Assembly: GCA_036898135.1 (NCBI GenBank)
Contig: CM072526.1
Span: forward strand, 7,666,224-7,730,223
Reading direction: 5' to 3'
Source of the DNA: Oncomelania hupensis
Lineage: Eukaryota; Mollusca; Gastropoda; Littorinimorpha; Pomatiopsidae
DNA length: 64,000 nt
Shown one piece after another: positions 26,227-38,100 of the stretch (position 1 is the first letter of the stretch; every line of letters begins with the position of its first letter). The position numbers and the translations under genes were made by a program. The notes beneath the pieces were generated by a model. It was not told the DNA's origin, made no database searches, and saw only the letters and a list, made by a program, of their open reading frames with translations.

Positions 26227-29200
26227 AATGTTGAAAGAGTACTAAATGATGTGGACCTGGTCCATCTTGTCATCCATGACAATGCCTTCTACTTTTTTGC
26301 ACTTGGCATCAACAATAATAAATAAATGCATGAAAAAAAAGATGTTTAAAAGAGTCTTAACCTGATGTGGATTTGGCCTGACTTGTCACCCATGAATGTG
26401 TGGACGATGGCCTTGACTTTGCGTGTGGCGTCGGCATGGTAGAGGAGAAGACGTGTGGTGCCCAGCAGTTCCAGCTCATCAATCTCATACAGGAATCTCC
26501 CCGGGTCCATCAGCATAGTTGGCGCTGGGCTGTAAAAATAATTGTAATTTTTATAAATAATAAATAATTAATAAAAACATACAAAGAAATGACTGAAGAA
26601 TGAAGATTAACGTCTACGCCCACCGTGGGCAATATGGCCAACAGGAAGAGGGTGTAGGGAGACCTAGATCAACACTGAACCACCAGAACAATCCTAAAGT
26701 GCAAAATGGCCACTTTATTTTGCCCACCACAGGATTTGAACCAGGGCCCTCAGTGTGCCAGGCCAACGCTGTACCCCTGAACTACAGCACAAAGGAAGAA
26801 ATTAACATACAAAACAAAAAAGCTAGCAAATACATAATAAGAGTGAGTCAAGTAAGGGTGGCGACAAAAAGTAATGACCATAGAATGTGGCTTAGGGATG
26901 TAGTAGATCTTGTTTTTTTCTTCTCAGAGGCAGCTTTGTGAGAGAAGGAGAGAGGGTTGTTGATCTAATCTCTGGGCCAGCTTTATGAAGGTTGGTGCAT
27001 ACCTGTAGGCAAAGTTGTTGTCAGCGTGGATGTGGCTGTGGTCGACTGCCATGAAGGTGGTGTTCAATACAGGGTCGTACTTCTTCTGGCGATATTCCAA
27101 TTCTCGCAAGTTTTCTTCAATGTACGTTGTGCCTGCTGCTCCTGCATGGGAGGACTCCCACACGCCTACAGTGAGAGAAAACAGACAGCAACCATCAGGC
27201 CCGGTGCAAGAAAAGGTCATAATAAACAATAGCCTTAAACAATACACAGTTGTCTCTGTCCACTGATGATTATATGGCAGTTATAGTCTCAGACTTCTGG
27301 TCCATCCAGCCTAGACCTGACAGTGCAGGTGTTGTGCCCTTTCTGTCAGTGGTCAATACTGTATACTCAGATGCAGTCACTGACACAACAAAAAACAAGA
27401 AAACTATAGGACAAATGAAGAAAAAAGAAAAAATTCAACAAAACTACACAATTTACAATATATTTATCAACAAAACTACACAATTTACAATCTATTTATT
27501 AACAAAACTACACAATTTACAATCAATTTATCAACAAAACTACACAATTTACAATCTATTTTGTCAACAAAACCATAGAATTCACAATATATTTAGTAAA
27601 CAAACAACATCAAACGCTGCACGTGGAAATTACCCCAATGTTAGCCGCATATTGGTCCTAAATGAAAGAGAAGGAAAAGAAAAAAATTAAAAAACAGATT
27701 TTGTCATACAACTAACCTTGACCGAGACCGCCATAGTTTTCATATTTGCCGCCAAACTGGTAGCGCCATCTGCAGTGGACTGCAATGCGACCACCAGACC
27801 CTCCACCACCACGACCTTGACCTTGACCTCCTTTGACACTCATGACCCCGTGACCTGTGATGTTGGTGGTCTTGATGAAGATTGAGCCCCCGCTTCCTCC
27901 TCCAGCGTCAGTGCCTGTCAACAGATAGAAGTAAACAACCAATGACAGCACTTGTCAATCAGTGCCTGTCAACAGATAAAAGTAAACAACCAATGACAGC
28001 ACTTGTCAATCAGTGCCTGTCAACAGATAGAAGTAAACAACCAATGACGGCATTTGTCAATCAAAATGATAAAAATAGTCTTCATTCTTTACAGCCCATA
28101 TGTCACAGGGCAGCCTGTGATGAAACCGGGTAGAAAGTGTGGGTGGAGAGTTAATGAGTTGGGGTAGTAACTGCGTGCTGTCGTATGTTTGGTTATGCGT
28201 GGAAAGCGTGATTTTGAACAGCATAGTTCGGCCAGCCAGTTTTGGAATGTGTTCACTGTAGTCAGAACACGTTTTGCAGAGTAACGGGGAAGACCTGTGG
28301 TCTTGTGTCTCTGGGTATATTGTTCTGGAAGTAAGGTTAGGACAGTTGTTAACGTAAATGATAACTGGTTCTAAAAGAAAACCTAGTGGGAAATGTTACA
28401 GTTTCGGTAACAAGCTCAAGGAAGTGTAGAGCAAATAACTAAGGTTGTGTGTTGTGGTAAGTTAGTGTAGAGGTAGTCCACTAACAGGAATTACTACGCA
28501 CTGGATACCTTACTTGGAGTACTGTGTAGGCGAGCAGTGGAAAGGGCTAGCTACAGGTACTTTACATTCGAGCCGTGTGGGTTCGAAAGTTCGTTGTTCG
28601 AGGGTCTTCGAAGTTCGTCGAATTCATCAGCTCGACACTGAGTGACGTTGACCAGCGTCGCGCGACAACGACGGCAACATTTGGTCGTGTGGACCCAGCA
28701 TCATCATCACCACCCGTACGTCCACGTCCGTGTTTGTGTACATCATCATTGTTCCACAACCCCACCTTTTCCGCAGTGGTTGTGACGTCTGTGTATGGAA
28801 CCTGGCCTCAACGTCACAGTGTTAGCCGACTGGAGGAGTTAGGCTGGGAGGCGTCGACGGTGGCAGGGCTGCCGCAACTACAGCGTCATCATCATCATCA
28901 TCATCGTCAGCGGTGGGAGGGAGTGGCGACACCACTACGCCTGGATTCCATAGCGACAGTCCGGTGACAGTCACGAGGACGGGCAGCTACCTTTCGGAGA
29001 CATCAGCGGGGACGTCCTACTATCAGGTCGGCTTGTTCTTTATTGTCCCCCTCTTGATACTCGACCCCCCCTGTGTTCGGACATTTGCAGTGCACAGCCG
29101 TTAGTTAGATGTGGTTGTTTAGCAACCCTCGTTCATCTGACATTCCATTTCATTGTTCATCGACCCATTGATTGTTCCATCACCATTTTTCTCGCTTCAT

Positions 29201-30489
29201 GTGTAAATGTTGTATGTGTATGAGTGTGTGGTATGAATGAATAAATAGCTTGGAAGTTGTATATATATTCGTTGTGTTTTCATCCCTTCACGTCTGCGGG
29301 AAATCGCCATTCTGTCTGGGTTGTCTGCGTGTGGAAGGTGTTTGTTTGTGGCGTCTGCCCAGGGGGAGTTGTGGCGGTGACACCATACAACAAAATAATA
29401 AATAACCTTTCCTCAAAAACATTTTAATAACAATTCACATTTATCCCACACAGATGCTAATGCATCCAAAATTCAGCTGGTGTAACAGCACCAGTGACTA
29501 ACCTTGAAAAACCTAACCACAAAAATAGCAACAGGAGCAACAATGAACCTCCTTAACAGATGCTGCTGCCCTTACGCAGTGGAACAGTCTGCCTGGCAAT
29601 GTTCACAAAACACCCAGGCCTTCATGCAGCAGTCTGCCTGGCAATGTTCACAAAACACCCAGGCCTTCATGCAGCAGTCTGCCTGGCAATGTTCACAAAA
29701 CACCCAGGCCTTCATGCAGCAGTCTGCCTGGCAATGTTCACAAAACACCCAGGCCTTCATGCAGCAGCAAACACATAACAAGTTCTATCTGTTCACAAAA
29801 CACCCAGGCCTTCATGCAGCAGCAAACACATAACAAGTTCTATCTTGCCCACAATTCACCACCTTCCTGTAAAAGTCTTCAGTCTCCACCCCAACCATAA
29901 AGACCCTCAACTGCCTTTACCCCCATATCTCATGGCCAGCAAGAACTTTGCAACACGGAGCCAAACAATACAAGCAGACAATGATGATGAAGATTTGCAA
30001 AGTTGTGTTATACATTATAAGCTGGAAATATAATGGTACCTGATCCGGGGTCGCCGTAAGCAGCCAGAAGACCGTCCACTTCAATGAGGTCAGCAACGTC
30101 CCAGAACAGCTTTCCTCCTCCTGTTCCTCCCTGTCCACCACCATTACCCCCACCACTGTCCAACACAATTATTGACAGGGATTGAATCACTGTGTAGTCA
30201 GTCTTACAAGTCAATGTGTAGTCAGTCTTACAAATCAATGTGTAGTCAGTCTTACAAATCAATGTGTAGTCAGTCTTACAAATCAATGTGTAGTCAGTCT
30301 TACAAATCAATGTGTAGTCAGTCTCACAAATGAATGTGTAGTCAGTCTTACAAATGAATGAGTAGTCAGTCTTACAAATAAATGTGTAGTCAGTCTCACA
30401 TGCACAATCCTGATATTTTATCATTTCTCTTTATCCATCCGCTGTCAATCCTTCTCTTTGTGTGAGACATGTGAGCTATATACATCAAG

Positions 30490-30556
<67 letters not shown>

Positions 30557-32109
30557 CATTATTATTATTATTATTATCTCACCTGCCAAACTCCATAGGC
30601 CTGTAGACGGAGCCGTAGGGATCACCGCCATAATCGGGGCCTGGTCCACCTCCGTATCCACCGAAAGCCCCGCCTGGTCCTAAGCCGTCTGCTGTAGTGC
30701 TGGCTGCGCCTATGCCAGACTGTGCTCTCTCTCCCCTGCCATTGAGGTGTAGAACGCCCTGGCTTTGAACCTTGTTGACAAACAACATAACAGTGACATA
30801 TAAACACATGAACAAACAAATAAATAAATAATGAATGAAGAAAGGAGTGTACATTTTGCTAAGTTTTGGAACTGTAAATTTGCAATTTCAAGACCGAGGA
30901 TTACTTTTGAATATTTGTGTGTTAGTTGTTCGTTTCTGAATGGTGTGTGGGTGACCAATACTATCCACAGTCCAAGGCTCCTACCTGGCAGTGACTGTTG
31001 AAGATGCTGACGGAGTTCATGATGAGTTCTGCCTGGTATCGCACAAACAGTTTAGCTGTAGTGATGGACAGTGGCGTGGTGATCTCAGAAAACTCTCCTC
31101 TGGAGTACCTGTTGTTAAGACAAAGCAACCAGTGTTTTCATTTTTACACTATTTACTGCGGTTAATAATATTAGTCACCCATTTCCATTGCTTTCTCAGT
31201 GAAAGCACAGCAGCTGCAGAATTCTCCATGCAGGAAGAAGAGGAATAGGACGCGACAGATTCATCTAATCTTAAACTTGATCTAATCCCACCCACATAAC
31301 GCTGAAACAACCATTAGACTGACTGATACCAGCAGTAAGATGGCCACTGCTTTAACACTATCATCAGCGAGCATTGTGGCTGAGTGGTCTGAGGCAGGCC
31401 TCACAACTTGTCCACAGCCTACAAACCATTGGTGCCTGACAAGTGTAGGATCCATCCCACCTCACACCTTGTCCACAGCCTACAAACCATTGGTGCCTGA
31501 CAAGTGTAGGATCCATCCCACCTCACACCTTGTCCACAGCCTACAAACCATTGGTGCCTGACAAGTGTAGGATCCATCCCGCCCCTGGGCGTTACATTTC
31601 TCCCAATATTATTTACTTTCAACTCGGGGGTTTTCTCAGGGTACTCTGGTTTGCTCCCCCAGCAAAATTTCAAAAACACAACTAATATTAGGTAAGCTGG
31701 GTTTAGGTGTGCCACAGGCTGTGACTACATCTTCCCCAGGGGAGGCAGCCCAGAATTTCCTGAAAAAAGGGACAATAAAGTGTCAAAAATCCAAAATTCA
31801 AATCATCACCATCACCACCATCATCATTATCAACATCATCCTCATCCTCACCATTACCATCACCATTCCCCTCCTCAAATGTCACCTGTTGACGCTGAAT
31901 TCTGCGAAGGTGAAGTTGCCTTTCTCAGTGACCATGGTGTAGATGCCGTTTTCAATCAGGGCAGTCTGGGCCGTGGAGAAGAACAGGACATCAGTTCCAT
32001 CGCGTAGGTAGACGTCTTGTGCACCTGTAATGTTTTAACATGTAGCAGAGTGATGTCTAAGTATTACCATTTGAAACAAGAAAAGTGGTAATACTTAGAC
32101 ATCAAGCTG

Positions 32110-32144
<35 letters not shown>

Positions 32145-35100
32145 ATTATTATTATTATTATTATTATTACTTTTTTAATTTAAAAAAAAAATCTTATTAC
32201 CTGTGAGTTTGCCAGCAAGGACGGTACGTGAGCCAAAGAAGTGGTTGATGTCAGGCAGCAGGAGCTCAGCATCTGCGTCAATGCGGAAGCTGCAAGGAGC
32301 CACCATCTCGTGGGACTCTGACTCCACCACTTCCGCATACAGCTGTTGGTTCTTCCGGATGTGTACCAGGCCGGTTCTGTCACCATCAAACCTGTGGATG
32401 GCCACTGCTACCTGGTTTTTGCCTGTCAACATTCAATACAACCACTTGCAGAGGTACAGCACCACAGCCCACAAAGTTTACCATGGAGTACAATGTTGTG
32501 CGATAAACTTTCAAGTTTGGATGGGAAATCTTCATTTGGAAAACACCGGGTAACACTTCATTCTCTGCAGGATGATCCAGTGTTCGGTAACTAATCTTTT
32601 TAAAAAAAATAATTAATTAATTTATCGTTGTTATAGCGCGCTTTTCCTGCTCAGGAGCTGGTGAAGGCACAGGCTGATACAGAAGCTGGTGAAGGCACAG
32701 GCTGATACAGGACCTCACTCAAGCTGGTGAAGGCACAGGCTGATACAGGATCTCACTCAAGCTGGTGAAGGCACAGGCTGATACAGGATCTCACTCAAGC
32801 TGGTGAAGGCACAGGCTGATACAGGATCTCACTCAAGCTGGTGAAGGCACAGGCTGATACAGGACCTCACTCAAGCTGGTGAAGGCACAGGCTGATACAG
32901 GATCTCACTCAAGCTGGTGAAGGCACAGGCTGATACAGGACCTCACTCAAGCTGGTGAAGGCACAGGCTGATACAGGACCTCACTCAAGCTGGTGAAGGC
33001 ACAGGCTGATACAGGATCTCACTCAAGCTGGTGAAGGCACAGGCTGATACAGGACCTCACTCAAGCTGGTGAAGGCACAGGCTGATACAGGATCTCACTC
33101 AAGCTGGTGAAGGCACAGGCTGATACAGGAGCTGGTGAAGGCACAGGCTGATACAGGATCTCACTCAAGCTGGTGAAGGCACAGGCTGATACAGGAGCTG
33201 GTGAAGGCACAGGCTGATACAGGAGCTGGTGAAGGCACAGGCTGATACAGGACCTCACTCAAGCTGGTGAAGGCACAGGCTGATACAGGATCTCACTCAA
33301 GCTGGTGAAGGCACAGGCTGATACAGGACCTCACTCAAGCTGGTGAAGGCACAGGCTGATACAGGACCTCACTCAAGCTGGTAAAGGCACAGGCTGATAC
33401 AGGATCTCACTCAAGCTGGTGAAGGCACAGGCTGATACAGGATCTCACTCAAGCTGGTAAAGGCACAGGCTGATACAGGATCTCACTCAAGCTGGTGAAG
33501 GCACAGGCTGATACAGGACCTCACTCAAGCTGGTAAAGGCACAGGCTGATACAGGACCTCACTCAAGCTGGTAAACGCACAGGCTGATACAGGATCTCAC
33601 TCAAGCTGGTGAAGGCACAGGCTGATACAGGACCTCACTCAAGCTGGTAAAGGCACAGGCTGATACAGGATCTCACTCAAGCTGGTAAAGGCACAGGCTG
33701 ATACAGGATCTCACTCAAGCTGGTGAAGGCACAGGCTGATACAGGACCTCACTCAAGCTGGTGAAGGCACAGGCTGATACAGGAGCTCACTCAAGCTGGT
33801 AAAGGCACAGGCTGATACAGGAGCTGGTGAAGGCACAGGCTGATACAGGAGCTGCCGGAGGCACAGGCTGATACAGGAGCTGGTGATACACAGGCTGATA
33901 CAGGATCTGCTGAAGGCACAGGCTGATACAGGAGCTGCTGAAGGCACAGGCTGATACAGGAGCTCACTCAAGCTGCCCGAGACTCCACTTGCTGCCTTAA
34001 AGCACAGTCTGATGCACCAGACAACTGAGCACAATGCTGGGCGACTGGGGAAGGGGGAGCAGGGACCAAGTGCATGCTGGGGGTGTTTATGTAGCTGTAA
34101 CCTTTTCCTACACCATTGTTCTGTCAACAACAAGCAATGTCACAAGGTGTGTTTATGTAGCTGTAACCTTTTCCTACACCATTGTTCTGTCAACAACAAG
34201 CAATGTCACAAGGTGTGTTTATGTAGCTGTAACCTTTACCTACACCATTGTTCTGTCAACAACAAGCAATGTCACAAGGTGTGTTTATGTAGCTGTAACC
34301 TTTTCCTACCACACCATTGTTCTGTCAACAACAAGCAATGTCACAAGGTGTGTTTATGTAGCTGTAACCTTTTCCTACACCATTGTTCTGTCAACAACAA
34401 GCAATGTCACAAGGTGTGTTTATGTAGCTGTAACCTTTTCCTACCACACCATTGTTCTGTCAACAACAAGCAATGTCACAAGGTGTGTTTATGTAGCTGT
34501 AACCTTTTCCTACCACACCATTGTTCTGTCAACAACAAGCAATGTCACAAGGTGTGTTTATGTAGCTGTAACTACCATTGTTCTGTCAACAACAAGCAAT
34601 GTCACAAGGTGTGTTTATGTAGCTGTAACCTTTTCCTACACCATTGTTCTGTCAACAACAAGCAATGTCACAAGGTGTGTTTATGTAGCTGTAACCTTTT
34701 CCTACACCATTGTTCTGTCAACAACAAGCAATGTCACAAGGTGTGTTTATGTAGCTGTAACCTTTTCCTACCACACCATTGTTCTGTCAACAACAAGCAA
34801 TGTCACAAGGTGTGTTTATGTAGCTGTAACCTTTTCCTACCACACCATTGTTCTGTCAACAACAAGCAATGTCACAAGGTGTGTTTATGTAGCTGTAACC
34901 TTTTCCTACACCATTGTTCTTTCAACAACAAGCAATGTCACAAGGTGTGTTTATGTAGCTGTAACCTTTTCCTACACCATTGTTCTGTCAACAACAAGCA
35001 ATGTCACAAGGTGTGTTTATGTAGCTGTAACCTTTTCCTACACCATTGTTCTTTCAACAACAAGCAATGTCACACAATCAACAATTGTCCAGGACACAGC

Positions 35101-38100
35101 TCTTACCAATGGGGTAGTCGATCATGAGGTTTGAGTGCCTGGTGAGCAAGGCCTCATCAAAGTCGTACCAGTCCTTCTCGCCCTCTTGTATCATGGTGTA
35201 CAGCCACGGCTCCCTGTGTCCCGTGTACAAGTGGGCGTCCCTGTCCTCGTTGTCAATCTCCAGCCGACGGTTGGTAGCCACAAAGTAGGTGACGTTACTG
35301 TCCTTCTGGTACTTGACGTCAGCGTACTGCGGGCCACGAGCAGTCTCCTCGATGTAGGCCGTTCCAGCAGCGCCTGAATTAAAGGGGTAAATATTTTTAG
35401 AGAATGCTGTTTGTGCAAAAGTCTATGCTATGATACAGAAAAAAATAATTCAAAAAATTTTATTATTGCGGACTTGAAGACTCAAGCCACTAATCATTAT
35501 ACATACACATTCTGAAAACCTTCTATTCATGATCCAATAAAATGTAAACTCCCAACATTCTGACGTACCTCCAGGTGACTGACCATGACCTTGGCCTCCC
35601 ACGGACCTCAGCCGACCTCCGAACTTATTAGCGAAGCGGATGTGCACAGCGATGCGTCCTCCAGCCCCACCCCCTGCGTCACTGTTGGCGGATGAATCTG
35701 CATCACCACCACTGGCCTCCACCAGCCCATAGCCAGTGAAATTGAGTGTGGTCACAAGGATGCTGCCTCCACTGCCACCTCCTGCATGTAAGCCTGAGCA
35801 ACACCAACATTAACATAACAATTATATTGTTGATTATTTCCTTACCTTACTATTACCTTATTATAAAACAATTACTAGACTCGAATACATTCCATCTCAA
35901 GATTCGACATATAACAATAATATACTGCGCCTAAGTCATCCCCTAATGTTTTAAAACTACATAAACATCATGAAATACAATTAAAAAAATAACAGGCCTG
36001 TTCCATCCCAGCCATGCACCGTGACCACTCCATCGATGGTTAGCAACTTCCCGTTGTTCCAGATCAGGTAGCCTCCTCCTCTTCCACCTGTCCCTGACCC
36101 GTTGCCTCCACCACTGCCCAGGCCATGAGGAATGAAGACTGAGTTGTGGGGTGTGCCACCAACATTGGGATACTTGGCACCACCGTGGCCGCCATGACCT
36201 GCTCCTGTCCCTGTGCTGTTGATGGTCGATCCTGTGACACAGACAGTAAAGCCTTTAATTTTGAACAAAATTTGTGCATTACTCAAAAAACCCAGTTTTC
36301 TTAGTATCATCCAGCCCCATGCAGATATTGTAAGGTTTCCTGCATACCCCAATGATAAATGAATTCCAAGCGATAGTTTGGTTTGTGATCACACCAGCAT
36401 TAAACATTCCTAGTTCTTTTCGTCTCCGTGACACCTCCAAGCACCAAGCAACACTCGCCTGCTCCAGGTCCCTGCTGACCACCAAAGCCTTCGCCAGCCA
36501 GTGTGAGGAGACCCAGGCTTTCCACAACACCTTCGTCAGAGTTGATGGTTCCTTCGTTCATGAACAGCTTGCCTTCGTACTTGACCGCCAGGCGAGTGAT
36601 GCTGAGTGTCAGCTTGTCAGACACGTTGGTGACGTTGACCTTAGAACCTCGCTGGATGGTCAGCCAGGTGAAGGAGATGTTACCTTTACACACACAAAAG
36701 GCAGTTGATTTGCAATGAGCCATGACACACTTTGTTTATCTGTTATAGTTTGGATGTGCAAGCCCTATTTTAGCTAGCCACTGTCACTGCTTGTCACATT
36801 AGTCTGTGGTTGGATTGATTGATTGATTGATTGTTGCTTTAGGTCCAGCGGACTCTTCCGAGCCAAATCAGGACTGGACAACCCCTGATCCGTATAAAAG
36901 ATCTGCTGAAACAACCCTAGTGGGAAAATTGAATGCCCTCCACCGGTCAGTCACTTTACAATAAAGACATCCCACGCAGGGGACGGCTGAGGCTTTACCC
37001 CAACTACTCGAACCCCCGGTTACAAAAACAAAATAGAATACAAACATCGTTATAAATTATCAACAAAACATATACATATAAAATGCCTATATTGCTAAAT
37101 AATAACATCATAGGAAGCCCTAGTGACCACCCGGCAGAAAGCGTCCAACACTCCCAAGCTGATCCAACAGACCTCATACACAAACAAGGAGTCTTGTCCA
37201 GGAAGAGTTTTCAAGAAAAAAGGTAGGTCATTGATCTAGCGAAGAAGAAGATAGTATAGCAGAGTGATAGGACAGAGCAGGAATGGGAAAGAGTACATGA
37301 GGAAGACAGCGACAGTGGGAATTTAAAGCACTAAATTTCCAGAAAGTGGGGATACTATTTATACTGAAACCCCCGGCACCCCAACGGGGGTACTGTTGCC
37401 GCAGTGAATTGGTCATGCCTACAAAGTCAAGACAGGTTTTCAACTGGGGCTTTCACTTTTCCCTTTATAGGTTAGAACAATCTACAGTGGCAAGATTGCT
37501 CACGACCCCAAGGGGTCTGTGGTTGGATGAAAGGATACTCAGTCAGTACTGTGAGAAAAGCAATGGTAAATGACTGACTGACTTTTACAAAAATTAAACT
37601 TCTAACATTTCCAAAATGATTTTCATCTTCAAATCACTTGCAATAATAACAACCACAACAACATACCAAAAGAAGCTAATGGGGGCAGAAAACTTTGCAA
37701 TACCTGGCTTTGTCATGTGGGCGTATTGCTGGTTCTCGATGACGGCGGTCTGCGTGGTAGAATAGAAAACTGTCACTGCACCTTCAGCCACGGTCAGGTT
37801 GTACACACCAGTCATCAGCCCAGCTTGCTGTGTCCTAGTTCCCAGCATTATCACAGTGGATGGCAGACAGATCTCCGCTCCAGAGTCAATGTAGTAGCTG
37901 ACTGGGGCTACTGTGTAACCGGTAGTGGAGGCGACATATTCGGAGTACAGTTTCTGAGTGTTTGTTAGGTGCATCAAGCCAGTGCGGTCACCTTGGAATT
38001 TGTGGACGATAAGTTCTGAGTGGTCGCCCAACATCTCCAAGAAGACATGGTTTACCGCTTCCAGAAGGTCCAGGGTGATGTTTTGCTGTCAGTCACAATT

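Noticed and set aside
26590..26800. A possible tRNA gene
   Set aside because: A-box and B-box-like words are present but the acceptor stem halves do not pair, and a SINE body follows.
28575..28967. 130-codon plus-strand frame
   Set aside because: It lies wholly within the solo LTR, has no homology I recognise and includes a CAT microsatellite run.
34012..35134. Two overlapping plus-strand open frames of ~370 codons with CSVNNKQCHKVCLCSCN-type repeats
   Set aside because: They follow a 66-bp minisatellite whose period is a multiple of three. Several frames stay open by the same cause, there is no splice or promoter context, and the host gene runs on the other strand.
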